The notes under the pieces: model-generated
Seen by the model: the letters and a program-made list of their open reading frames with translations, nothing else
Told to the model about the DNA's origin: nothing
The model's database searches: none
Position numbers and translations under genes: made by a program
Part shown: positions 40,022 through 49,047 of the stretch, piece by piece
How positions within the stretch are numbered: position 1 is the first letter of the stretch
Layout of the letters: every line of letters starts with the position of its first letter
Origin: DATAOG01 sp963782885
Lineage (GTDB): Bacteria; Pseudomonadota; Alphaproteobacteria; Geminicoccales; Geminicoccaceae
Assembly: GCA_963782885.1 (NCBI GenBank)
Contig: CAWALL010000015.1
Coordinates: 248,001-312,000 of the forward strand
Reading direction: 5' to 3'
DNA: 64,000 nt

Positions 40022-40474
40022 CTAGCTGCTGGCGCTCTTGGCCGCCTTGGTCCGCCGGCCGGCGCCCCCCTTGCGCGGCCGACCCAGACCGATCCGCTTG
40101 GCGATCTCCGCCCGTTCCTGGACGTAGTTCGGTGCCGCCATCGGGTAATCCCGCTTGAGACCGAACAGCTCGCGGTACTCCGCCGGCGTCAGCTGGTGAG
40201 CGACCGCCAGATGCCGCTTCAGCACCTTGTGCTTGCCGCCGCAGACGAGGCAGGTGATCTGATCCTTGCTGACCGAGCGGCGAATCGCGACCGCAGGCTC
40301 GGGCTTGGCCGCGGCAGCTTCGGGCTCTTCGGTCGCCAGCGCCCCCAAGTGCTCGGCGACCGAGCTGATCACGTCCGGCACCTCAGCGACCGACACCGGG
40401 TTATTGGAGACGTACGCCGAGACGATTTCGGCGGTCAGCTCGGCGAGCTTGGAAGGATCTGGGGCGTCGGGCAC
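40022..40474 (-). CDS. MucR/Ros-type zinc-finger regulator
   Basis: 150 residues. The GTG at 40474 is preferred because AAGGAGG lies 8 bases upstream, although the frame is open to an ATG at 40501. The MucR signature is present: KLAELTAEIVSAYVSNNPV at the N-terminus and the Cys2His2 finger CLVCGGKHKVLKRHLAVAH followed by LTPAEYRELFGLKRDYPMAAPNY. MucR proteins are global regulators in alphaproteobacteria, often controlling exopolysaccharide and motility, and bind AT-rich DNA. The EPS locus from 44.4 kb is an obvious candidate target. Confidence 0.93.
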   Translation of the reverse strand: MPDAPDPSKLAELTAEIVSAYVSNNPVSVAEVPDVISSVAEHLGALATEEPEAAAAKPEPAVAIRRSVSKDQITCLVCGGKHKVLKRHLAVAHQLTPAEYRELFGLKRDYPMAAPNYVQERAEIAKRIGLGRPRKGGAGRRTKAAKSASS

Positions 40475-40656
40475 CTCGTTAGCCTCCTTGAGTACAAGCA
40501 TTCCTCATTAACAGATTGCGACGGAAGTGCAACCAGTCTGCGCCGTCGATCGGCGAACAGCGAGCCGCCTGCCGATCAGCAGCGTAACAGAGCTGGCCCC
40601 GCGAGATCAGTCGAAATCGGTCCGGCGCCAGTCGTCTCGGGGTCCGAGCGCGCCAG

Positions 40657-42133
40657 TTGAGCGGGCTCGGCTGCCGGCGCTACCAATTCCGAGGCCACGG
40701 CGCGCCCGATTACCTCGAATTAACCAGCGGCAGCCTAGATTCGAGCCCGGGCGCCGGTCGCCCCCTGCGGGGAGTCCAGGATGCGCGCGGACCAGGATTC
40801 TTGAAGCCCTCGGAGCACAATGCCCGGCCAGGCGCGCCGCCGCCGTCCTGGCGGCGCTCCAGCGCGCCCGCGGGCGAGGGTCCGTTCGACCTCGGCATCG
40901 CCGTGCTCGACCGGCTGCCGAACCCGATCCTGGTCAAGGATGCCGAGCTGCGCTTCGAGCTGGTCAACCAGGCGCTGTGCCGGCTGCTGGGGGTGGCGCG
41001 CGCCCGCATCATCGGCGCCCGGGACAGCGACTTCGCGCCCGCCGAGCAGGCCGCGCACTTCAATGCGCGCGACCGCCTGGTCCTCGCCACGGGCGAGGTC
41101 GACGAGTGCCAGGAGATCCTGACCGCGGCCGATGGCACCGAGCACACGATCATCACGCGCAAGACCCGGCTGGTGACCGTGGACGGCAGGCCGCATTTGG
41201 TCGGCGTGATCACCGACATCTCCGAGCGGATCCGCTCCCAGGCCCAGCTCGAGACTCAGAGCCACGAGCTCGCGCGCCTGCTGGACGAGGTCACCCGCGC
41301 GCGGACGCGCGCCGAGGCGGCGCTCGCCGAAGCGCGGCGGCTGGAGCGGCTGATCGGCAAGCCTTTCGACGCGCTCGCGGCGCGGCTGGGCGGCACGATC
41401 CGGCAGGGCGCGGCGCCGGTCCCGGCGCCCGCTCGCCCTGCCGCTGGAGATCGAGCTGCCGCGCGGGCGCTGGCTGCTCGCCCGCGCGCGCCACACCGCC
41501 GACGGCTTCGTCGTGATCAGCTTCACCGACGTCAGCGAGCTGAAGCGCAAGGAACAGGCTCTCAACGACCTCGCGACCCGCGATCCGCTGCTCGGCTGCG
41601 CCAACCGGCGGGCCTTCTTCGACCATGCGCACCAGGCGATCGCTGCGGCCGCAGCCGCGGGGCAGCCGCTGTCGCTGCTGCTCGCCGACCTCGATCACTT
41701 CAAGCGCATCAACGACGACTGGGGCCATTCGATCGGTGATCTGGCCCTGCAGACGTTCACCAGCGCCTGCCAGGCCGGTCTGCGCGACCAGGATCTGTTC
41801 GCGCGGATCGGCGGCGAGGAGTTCGCGATCCTGCTGCCGGGCCTCGGGCTTCAGGCCGCGCTGGCGATCGCCGAACGCCTGCGGGCGCGCACCGCCACGC
41901 TGTGCGTGCCGGCCGGGACCGCGGCTGTCGGCTTCAGGGTCAGCATCGGGGTCGCCGAATGGCGGCCCCCGACCGACACGATCGAGGATCTGCTGCGCGC
42001 CGCCGACCAAGTGCTCTATGCCGCCAAGTCCCGGGGCCGGGACCGCGTCGTCGGCGGCGACATGGACCTGGAAGCGCGCATCATCGCCGGCACCTGCGCG
42101 CCCTGCGCAGCCGCAGGGCGGAGCGTCAGTTAG
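40657..42133 (+). pseudogene. PAS-GGDEF diguanylate cyclase with a frameshift
   Basis: A first frame carries a PAS domain (AVLDRLPNPILVKDAELRFEL, GARDSDFAPAEQ, VGVITDISERIR) and a coiled coil. After about 41420 the coding signal moves to another frame (LALPLEIELPRGRWLLA, FTDVSELKRKEQALNDLATRD), which holds a complete GGDEF domain with LADLDHFKRIND and active-site RIGGEEFAIL. A second PAS unit between them looks shortened. The start codon is uncertain (TTG at 40657 is formal only). The cyclase domain alone could be made from the GTG at 41513, lacking its sensor. Confidence 0.75.
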
Positions 42134-42518
42134 GCGCGGTCAACGCCCCCGGCGCGTCGAGCGAGAACGCGGGGATCTGGACCTCGAAATGCTCGCCCGC
42201 GGTGGTCACCATCTCGTAGCTGCCGACCATGATCCCGCTCGAGGTCGAGAGCGGCGTGCCGCTGGTATACTCGAAGTGCTCGCCGGGCTGCAGGACCGGC
42301 TGCTGGCCGACCACACCGGCGCCGCGCACCTCCATGGTCCGGCCGAGCGCGTCGGTGATCCGCCAGTGCCGGCTGATCAGCTGCACGACCTCGCCGCCCT
42401 GGTTGTCGATCTGGATCCGGTAGCCGAACACGAACCGGCTCTGGTCGGGGGCCGACTGGTCGTCGAGGTAAAACGGCTCGACCGAGATCTGGATCGAGCG
42501 GGTCCGTTCCTGGTACAT
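42126..42518 (-). CDS. apaG: ApaG/CorD family protein
   Basis: 130 residues, the usual size. FVFGYRIQIDNQGGEVVQLISRHWRITDA, GVVGQQPVLQPGEHFEYTSG and GSYEMVTTAGEHFEVQIPAF are the conserved strands of the ApaG fibronectin-like fold. Related sequences occur in F-box proteins and near diadenosine tetraphosphatase genes; the biochemical role is unclear. It overlaps the end of the convergent GGDEF gene by 8 bases. Confidence 0.95.
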   Translation of the reverse strand: MYQERTRSIQISVEPFYLDDQSAPDQSRFVFGYRIQIDNQGGEVVQLISRHWRITDALGRTMEVRGAGVVGQQPVLQPGEHFEYTSGTPLSTSSGIMVGSYEMVTTAGEHFEVQIPAFSLDAPGALTAPN

Positions 42519-42618
42519 GGCCTGCGACCGATGCGCTGGGGCCCGCCGGCCAGCCGGCGGCGCGATCGGAGGCTACTATGGGCGCGCCGGCCGAACCTGT
42601 CCAGAGCCGCCAGCGGGC

Positions 42619-44259
42619 TCAATCCGAGGCTTCCGGCCGGCCCTGGCGCTCGCGCTCGCGCAGATCGCGGCGCCGGACCTTGCCGGTCGCGGTCAGCGGC
42701 AGCTCGTCCAGGAACGCGATCTGGCGCGGGTATTCGTGGGCCGCGAGGCGCTCGCGCACGAACGTCTGGATCGAGCGCTCGAGCTCCGGACCGGGCACGT
42801 GGCCGGGCTTGGGCACGATGAACGCCTTGACTGCCTCGCCGCGGATCGGGTCGGGCACGCCGATCACGGCGGAGAGCGCCACCGCCGGGTGCCCGGCCAG
42901 GCAGTCCTCGACCTCGGACGGCCCGATCCGGTAGCCGGCGCTGCTGATCAGGTCGTCCTCGCGGCCGAGATAGGTGAGGTAGCCGGCCTCGTCCTGGCGC
43001 CCGAGATCACCGGTCAGGAGCCACTCGCCCCGAAACTTCGCCGCCGCGGCCTCCGGATTGTTCCAGTACGAGAGAAACATCACCGGGTCGGGCCGGCGGA
43101 TCGCGATCACGCCGCTGATCCCGGGCGGAGCCGGCGCACCGCCGTCGTCGAGCACGCTCACCTCGTGCCCTGGGATCGGCCTGCCCATGCTGCCGGAGCG
43201 CAGCGGCAGGATGCGCGCGTTGTTGCCGACCACCAGATTGGCCTCGGTCTGGCCGTAGAACTCGTTGATCGTGAGCCCGAAGGCGCGCTGGCCCCACTCG
43301 ATCACGTCGTCGCCGAGCTTCTCGCCGCCGGACGCGAGCGAGCGCAGCCGGGCGCCAACAGATAACGGCGCGACGCCCGCCTGGCGGAGCAGCCGGAGCG
43401 CGGTCGGCGGCAGGAAGACGTTCCTGACATCGTGGCCGGCGATCAGCCGGACCGCGGCCTCGGGATCAAACTTGCCGCCGGGCCCGGCGACCACCGGCAC
43501 GCCAAAGTGCAGAGACGGCATCAGCACGTCGAACAGACCACCGATCCAGGCCCAGTCCGCGGGCGTCCAGAAGCGATCGCCGGGTCGCGGGAAGAAGTCG
43601 TGCGGCAGCTGCACGCCCGGCAGGTGGCCGAGCAGCACCCGGTGCCCGTGCAAGGCGCCCTTGGGCGGCCCGGTCGTGCCGGAGGTGTAGATCAGGACCG
43701 CCGGATCGTCGGCGCCGGTCGCGACGTTGGTGAAGCGGTCGGCCGCGCGCGCCAGCGCCGCCTCGAGGTCGACCGCGCCCGAACCGCCGCCATCGGTCGC
43801 GAACACCTGCTCGAGCGCCGGCAGCTCGGCGCGCACGGCCGCGAGCTTGCCGGCGCCGGCCGGGTCGGTGATCACCGCCCTGGCCCCGCTGTCGGCGAGG
43901 CGGAAGCTCAGCGCCTCGGGGCCGAACAGGCTGAACAGCGGCATCGCGATCGCGCCCAGCTTGTAGGCGGCAAGGTGGGCGAGCAGCGTCTCCACCCGCT
44001 GGCCGAGCAGGATGCCGATCCGGTCGCCGCGCCCGATGCCGGCGGCCGCGAGCGCGTTCGCGAGCCGGTTGGCGCCGCGCTGCAGGTCGAGAAAACCGTG
44101 CCGCCGGACCTTGCCCGCGCGCCGCTCCTCGATCAGGGCGAGCCGGTTGTCGGCGCCGGCGTGGCGGTCGCAGACCGCGCTCGCGATGTTGAACGCGCGC
44201 GGGATCTGCCAGCGGAAATCCCGCCGCAGGCTCTCGAAGTCGCCTGCCGGCTGCAGCAT
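42619..44259 (-). CDS. AMP-dependent acyl-CoA synthetase
   Basis: 546 residues of the ANL superfamily. The ATP loop IYTSGTTGPPKGALH, EFYGQTEAN, LLTGDLGRQDEAGYLTYLGR, REDDLISSAGYRIGPSEVE and the C-terminal catalytic Lys in LPLTATGKVRRRDLRE are all present. It activates a carboxylic acid as acyl-AMP and then acyl-CoA; acetate or a short/medium fatty acid is likely, but chain length cannot be read from sequence. It is divergent from gmd, with about 196 bases between. Confidence 0.92.
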   Translation of the reverse strand: MLQPAGDFESLRRDFRWQIPRAFNIASAVCDRHAGADNRLALIEERRAGKVRRHGFLDLQRGANRLANALAAAGIGRGDRIGILLGQRVETLLAHLAAYKLGAIAMPLFSLFGPEALSFRLADSGARAVITDPAGAGKLAAVRAELPALEQVFATDGGGSGAVDLEAALARAADRFTNVATGADDPAVLIYTSGTTGPPKGALHGHRVLLGHLPGVQLPHDFFPRPGDRFWTPADWAWIGGLFDVLMPSLHFGVPVVAGPGGKFDPEAAVRLIAGHDVRNVFLPPTALRLLRQAGVAPLSVGARLRSLASGGEKLGDDVIEWGQRAFGLTINEFYGQTEANLVVGNNARILPLRSGSMGRPIPGHEVSVLDDGGAPAPPGISGVIAIRRPDPVMFLSYWNNPEAAAAKFRGEWLLTGDLGRQDEAGYLTYLGREDDLISSAGYRIGPSEVEDCLAGHPAVALSAVIGVPDPIRGEAVKAFIVPKPGHVPGPELERSIQTFVRERLAAHEYPRQIAFLDELPLTATGKVRRRDLRERERQGRPEASD

Positions 44260-44455
44260 GTCCCGAAGCTCCCGGCCGACCCCCCACCTCGCTGCCGCAC
44301 GCCCTTGCTGGCCGCGGGCGATCCGGTGTAAGGAGCGCCTTAACTGAAGGTAGCCATGGTTCCGGATCGTGCCAAGCGGCGCGCCGGCCGCGCCGACCCG
44401 CGATCACTCATGCCGCGCCGCCACCCCGGCGCCGCTGCCGACAGCGAGGAGCCAG

Positions 44456-45520
44456 ATGTCCGCCAGGGTCGCCTTGATCACCGGGGTCACCGGCCAGGAT
44501 GGCGCCTATCTCGCCGACCTGCTGCTGGCCAAGGGCTACGTGGTGCATGGCGTCAAGCGACGGTCATCGTCCTTCAACACCGGCCGGGTCGACCATCTGT
44601 ACCTCGACCCACACGAGCACGACACCCGCTTCTTCATGCACTATGGCGACCTCACCGACGCCACCAACCTGATCCGCCTGGTCCAGGAGGCCCAGCCCGA
44701 CGAGATCTACAACCTCGCCGCCCAGAGCCACGTCCAGGTCAGCTTCGAGACCGCCGAGTACACCGGCAACGCCGACGGTCTCGGAACGCTGCGCCTGCTC
44801 GAGGCGATCCGCATCCTGCGCATGGGCGAGCGGGTGCGCTTCTATCAGGCCTCGACCTCGGAGCTCTACGGCAAGGTCCAGGAGACACCGCAGCGCGAGA
44901 CGACGCCGTTCTATCCGCGCAGCCCCTACGCCGCCGCCAAGCTCTACGCCTACTGGATCACGGTCAATTACCGCGAGGCCTACGGCTATCACGCCTCGAA
45001 CGGCATCCTGTTCAATCACGAGAGCCCGCTGCGCGGCGAGACCTTCGTCAGTCGCAAGGTCACCCGGGCGGTCGCCGCGATCGAACTCGGCCTGCAGGAG
45101 CGGCTCTACATCGGCAACCTCGACGCCAAGCGCGACTGGGGCCACGCCCGCGACTACGTCGAGGGCATGTGGCGGATCCTGCAGCAGGACCAGCCGGACG
45201 ACTACGTGCTCGCGACCGGCGAGACCCACAGCGTGCGGGAGCTGGTCGAGCTCGCCTTCGCCTGCGTCGACCGGGTGGTCGTCTGGCAGGCGGCGGGCGT
45301 GGATGAGGTCGGGATCGACAGCCGCACCGGCAAGGAGCTGGTCCGGGTCGATCCGCGCTACTTCCGGCCGACCGAGGTCGACCTGCTGCTCGGCGATCCG
45401 AGCAAGGCGCGTGCCCAGCTCGGCTGGCGCCACCGGACCAGCTTTGCCGAGCTGGTGCGCGAGATGGTCGAGGCGGACCTGGTGGCGGTCGAGCGCGAGG
45501 GACGCAACGGCCTCGACTGA
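44456..45520 (+). CDS. gmd: GDP-mannose 4,6-dehydratase
   Basis: 354 residues from the ATG at 44456 with GAGGAG upstream; the longer open frame adds a poor N-terminus. GVTGQDGAYLADLLL is the NADP-binding loop, VKRRSSSFNTGRVDHLY is GMD-specific, and the catalytic residues occur in STSELYGKVQE and SPYAAAKLYA (YxxxK); FNHESPLRGETFVSRKVTRA is also diagnostic. It makes GDP-4-keto-6-deoxymannose, the precursor for GDP-L-fucose, and starts the polysaccharide locus. Confidence 0.96.
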   Translation: MSARVALITGVTGQDGAYLADLLLAKGYVVHGVKRRSSSFNTGRVDHLYLDPHEHDTRFFMHYGDLTDATNLIRLVQEAQPDEIYNLAAQSHVQVSFETAEYTGNADGLGTLRLLEAIRILRMGERVRFYQASTSELYGKVQETPQRETTPFYPRSPYAAAKLYAYWITVNYREAYGYHASNGILFNHESPLRGETFVSRKVTRAVAAIELGLQERLYIGNLDAKRDWGHARDYVEGMWRILQQDQPDDYVLATGETHSVRELVELAFACVDRVVVWQAAGVDEVGIDSRTGKELVRVDPRYFRPTEVDLLLGDPSKARAQLGWRHRTSFAELVREMVEADLVAVEREGRNGLD

Positions 45521-45544
45521 GAGGCCGGACGAGTGGAAGGCGGC

Positions 45545-46519
45545 ATGAGCGATCCCGGCGGCAGCGTTCCTGTGATCTATCCGATCGCCGGCAAGCGGGT
45601 CTGGGTCGCCGGCCACCGCGGCATGGTCGGCAGCGCGCTGGTCCGCCGGCTCGAGCGCGAGGACTGCGAGCTCCTGACCGCGACTCGCCAGGAATGCGAT
45701 CTCGGCCGCCAGGACCAGGTCGAGCGCTGGATGGGCAAGGCGCGCCCGCAGGCGGTGATCGTGGCGGCGGCCAGGGTCGGCGGCATCCTCGCCAACGACC
45801 GCTACCCGGCCGAGTTCCTCTGCGACAACCTGATGATCGAGGCCCACGTCATCCATACCGCGCGCCGGGTTGGGGTCGAGAAGCTGCTGTTCCTGGGCTC
45901 GAGCTGCATCTACCCCAAGCACGCGCCGCAGCCGATGTCTGAGGACAGCCTGCTCACCGGACCGCTCGAGCCGACCAACCAGTGGTACGCGATCGCCAAG
46001 ATCGCCGGCATCAAGCTCTGCCAGGCCTACCGGCGCCAGTGGGGGTGCGACTTCATCAGCGCGATGCCGACCAACCTGTACGGGCCGGGCGACAATTTCG
46101 ACCTGATGTCGAGCCACGTCGTGCCGGCGCTGATTGCGAAGATGCACGCCGCCAAGGCGGCCGGCGCCGACGAGGTCGAGATCTGGGGCAGCGGCCGGCC
46201 GCGGCGCGAGTTCCTGCACGTCGACGATCTCGCGGATGCCTGCGTCCATCTGCTCCAGGTCTACAGTGGCGAGCTGCACATCAACGTCGGCTGCGGCCAG
46301 GATCTGACGATCGCGGAGCTGGCCGAGAAGGTCCGGGCGGTGGTCGGGTTCGAGGGCCGCCTGCGCTACAATACCGAGCGGCCGGACGGCACGCCGCGCA
46401 AGCTTCTCGACACCTCGCGCCTGAGTGCGCTCGGCTGGCAACCCAGGATCGCGCTCGACGAAGGCCTGGCCGCCGCCTATCGCTGGTATCGCGAGCGGGG
46501 GGTCGCCGACGCCGCCTGA
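45545..46519 (+). CDS. fcl: GDP-L-fucose synthase
   Basis: 324 residues from the ATG at 45545, 24 bases after gmd. VWVAGHRGMVGSALVRRLE is the cofactor loop, FLGSSCIYPKHAPQP and WYAIAKIAGIKLCQAY carry the Ser-Tyr-Lys catalytic set, and PTNLYGPGDNFD and FLHVDDLADACV are typical. It epimerises and reduces the GMD product to GDP-L-fucose. Its TGA (46517-46519) is the exact point where IS110 copy 2 begins, so the gene is intact but its downstream transcript is interrupted. Confidence 0.96.
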   Translation: MSDPGGSVPVIYPIAGKRVWVAGHRGMVGSALVRRLEREDCELLTATRQECDLGRQDQVERWMGKARPQAVIVAAARVGGILANDRYPAEFLCDNLMIEAHVIHTARRVGVEKLLFLGSSCIYPKHAPQPMSEDSLLTGPLEPTNQWYAIAKIAGIKLCQAYRRQWGCDFISAMPTNLYGPGDNFDLMSSHVVPALIAKMHAAKAAGADEVEIWGSGRPRREFLHVDDLADACVHLLQVYSGELHINVGCGQDLTIAELAEKVRAVVGFEGRLRYNTERPDGTPRKLLDTSRLSALGWQPRIALDEGLAAAYRWYRERGVADAA

Positions 46520-46535
46520 GCGACTGTGTTGCTGG

Positions 46536-47482
46536 TCAAGCGCTTTGCCATGGGGTTTGGTCGCGCAGGATGGCGTTGAGGATGACCAGGAGCTTGCGCA
46601 TGCAGGCGGTGATGGCGACCTGGGCCGGCCGGCCGCGCCCGATCAGGCGCTGGTAGAAGGCTCGCAGGGGGGGATTGTGGCGGATGGTGGTGAGCGTCGG
46701 CATGTATAGGGCGGTGCGGACGCTGGCGCGGCCGCCCATGACCATGCGGCGGCCGCGGAAGGCGCCGCTGTCGCGGTTGATCGGCGCGACCCCGACCAGG
46801 GCTGCGATCTGGCGGCGATCGAGACAGCCGAGCTCGGGCAGCTCGGCGATCAAGGTGCGGGCGGAGGTCTTGCCGATGCCCGGCACGGAGGCGAGCAGGT
46901 CCTCGGCGGCGCGCCAGGCCGGGCTGCCACGGACCGCATCGTCGAGGTCGGTCTCGAGGGCTGACAGCTCCTTGCGCAGCCAGATCAGATGCGCCTCGAG
47001 ACGGCGCCCGAGCTGCGGATCGCGGGCCTGGCGGCGGCGTTGGCCTTCGCTGGTGATCATCTCGACCAGCTGGCGCCGACGCGCGACCAGCTCGCCCAGC
47101 GCCTGCGCAGCCTCGTCTGGCACGGGTCGCGGCGCCGGTCGGACCGCCTCGGCGAAGCGGGCGATCGCCTCGGCGTCCAGGCGATCGGTCTTGGCCAGGC
47201 GCCCGGTGGCGCGGGCGAAGTCGCGGATCTGGCGGGGATTGACCACGACCAGGGGCAGGCCGGCGGCGGCAGCGCGCCGGCGACGGTGATCTCGAAGCCG
47301 CCGGTTGCTTCCAGCACCACCAGCGCCGGAGCGAGGGCGATCAGACGCGCGGCCAGGGCTTCCAGCCCAGCGCCGTCGCGGCTCACCGCGAAGGCCTGGT
47401 CGGCGGGCCGCAGATGCACGTCGAGGCGGTCCTTGGCGACATCGATGCCGACGAAGGTCGGCGCAACCGGAGAGCGCTCCAT
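46536..47482 (-). pseudogene. IS110 transposase, one frameshift (copy 2)
   Basis: The ATG at 47482 opens MERSPVAPTFVGIDVAKD, but loss of one C near 47270 (where copy 1 reads GCGCTCGCC) shifts the frame at about codon 71, turning GALAAAGLPLVVV into GALPPPACP. The remaining frame from VNPRQIRDFARATG to PWQSA is intact, including KTDRLDAEA, SVPGIGKTSARTLIAEL and LVGVAPINRDSGAFRGRRM. Only one lesion separates this copy from function. Confidence 0.9.
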
Positions 47483-47654
47483 GACCCGTCCTTGCGAATG
47501 CGGGCTCGACTGGCGCCGGCCCGAGCGACGGTTCGGGTTCGAGAGCGAACTGGCGGACGGGGCGCCGAGCTCAGACACGGGCTCGTCCACCCCAGGCCAA
47601 CGCGGGCTCCCGTCCGCCGCCAAGCTCCCGGCCGGGCGAGTTGGCAATGAGAAT
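47483..47654 (-). ncRNA. Candidate IS110 bridge RNA region (copy 2)
   Basis: Counterpart of 11657-11822. The 10-bp stem enclosing a 47-base loop and the GTTCG/CGAAC hairpin are unchanged, while the 5' palindrome has lost several bases and no longer pairs perfectly. Conservation of the inner structure fits an RNA function; expression is unproven. Confidence 0.45.
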
Positions 47655-47771
47655 ACAAGGCCGCGGCCCTGGCCGCGGGTCCGTGACAGCCGGAATTCGC
47701 CGTGCTAAGGATCGTCCGGCCGCGACGGCCGGACGACGTAGAGAGCCACAACCATCGACGCAGCGACGCCC

Positions 47772-48716
47772 GTGAACGAAGCCGCGCCCCCATTACGCGG
47801 TGCGCCGCCGGCACCGCGCGAGATCTCGATTCCGGGTTTGGTCCAGACGACGCGCCGCGGCATCTGGCTGCTCCTGGCGGTGGTCGTCCTATCCGTGCTG
47901 GTCACCGCGATCGCGCTGAAGCTGCGCGCGCCGATGTACACTGCGACCATGGTCGTGGCCCCCGCGCAGGCCGATGTCAGCGCCGCCAGCCAGCTGGCAA
48001 GCGAGCTCGAGCAGTTCGCGAGCCTCGCGACCCTGGCCCAGACCCCGCCCAAGATCGAGCGCGTCTCCAACCTCGAGCGCTACGCCCAGCTGTTCGGGTC
48101 GACCGCGCTCGCCGCCCGACTGGAAGCCGAGCACCATCTGCTCCAGGTCGTGTTCGCCGACCAATGGGACCCCGAACGTCAGACCTGGCATGCGCCCCGT
48201 GGCGTGCTCGCCGCGATCGAGCGCTCCGTGCTCCGCTTCTTCGGCTACCCGGCCTGGTCCAAGCCCGAGGTGGCAGACCTGGCCGAGTGGCTGAGCGATC
48301 GGGTTGACGTCCAGCGCATCGGCTCGAGCGCGCTGTTCCAGATCGAGGTGTCATACCCACGACGCGGGTTCGCGGTCTCGCTGCTCGAGACGGCGCACGA
48401 CGCCGCCAACGCGCTGTTGCGGGAGCAAGCGCTCGACCGCATCGGCAGCCAGATCGGGCAGGTCGAGACGGAGCTCGCCGCGGCCACGGCCCCGAGCCGC
48501 AAGCAGGCCCTCGAGGCGCTGCTGACCGAGGAGTACCAGTCCCAGGCGCTGCTGCAGACCGATCAGCCCTACGCGGCTCAGGTCGTGGTACCGGCCTCCG
48601 CGGGCACGGCCCCGAGCTCGCTCAACCCGCTCCTGGCACTGGCGCTGGGGGCGGTCGTCGGTGGCACGCTTGGGATTTTTCTGGTTTTTCTACGTGACGC
48701 GCTCCGCAGTGCGTGA
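47772..48716 (+). CDS. Wzz-like chain-length determinant
   Basis: 314 residues, GTG start at 47772. Two membrane segments frame a periplasmic domain: GIWLLLAVVVLSVLVTAIAL near residue 30 and LLALALGAVVGGTLGIFLVF near the C-terminus, the Wzz/PCP layout. YTATMVVAPAQAD after the first segment is the usual PCP strand. There is no C-terminal tyrosine-kinase domain, so it is a PCP-1 or PCP-2b type. It would set polymer length together with the Wzy-like protein at 54.2 kb. It is the first polysaccharide gene after IS110 copy 2. Confidence 0.82.
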   Translation: MNEAAPPLRGAPPAPREISIPGLVQTTRRGIWLLLAVVVLSVLVTAIALKLRAPMYTATMVVAPAQADVSAASQLASELEQFASLATLAQTPPKIERVSNLERYAQLFGSTALAARLEAEHHLLQVVFADQWDPERQTWHAPRGVLAAIERSVLRFFGYPAWSKPEVADLAEWLSDRVDVQRIGSSALFQIEVSYPRRGFAVSLLETAHDAANALLREQALDRIGSQIGQVETELAAATAPSRKQALEALLTEEYQSQALLQTDQPYAAQVVVPASAGTAPSSLNPLLALALGAVVGGTLGIFLVFLRDALRSA

Positions 48717-49047
48717 ATCGTGCGTGGCCCGACTGGGCGCTGGCCAAATCGTCCATGCGACGCTTGAAGGTACCGGCGCCGGTGAACGGTCTCGGCAGGA
48801 TAACCTCGCAGTGGCGGTGGCGGCGGAGATCAGTCGAGCCAACCGCCACGCAGTGCAACCGGGAGCGCGGTCTTGCGTCGCACGACCGCGCGCGGTATGA
48901 GCGATCGCGCGTGGCTCCGGTGGTCACTCCGGTCGGGCGGTGGTCCATGCAGCAGCCGCCTGCACGCCGCGCGCAGGTGGTTCGGCACCGGCCGCTCCTC
49001 ATAACTCAGCCGCCGACGATCATGGGTAACCGTCGCAGGGGGGACCA
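48717..49047. other. Intergenic gap in the polysaccharide locus
   Basis: 331 bases between the Wzz-like gene and the first sulfotransferase. Several short open frames overlap, but none has family similarity or a good start. A GGGGGGA ribosome site for the next gene lies at its end. Nothing else was recognised. Confidence 0.4.

Larger units (their letters stand above)
46517..47660 (-). mobile_element. IS110-family element, copy 2
   Basis: Inverted relative to copy 1 at 11639-12776 and closely similar throughout. The transposase-distal end is at the fcl stop codon and the leader end is at GCCTTGTAT (47652-47660). It separates gmd-fcl from the rest of the polysaccharide genes. With copy 1 it forms a 36-kb inverted pair able to support inversion by homologous recombination. 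Confidence 0.85.
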
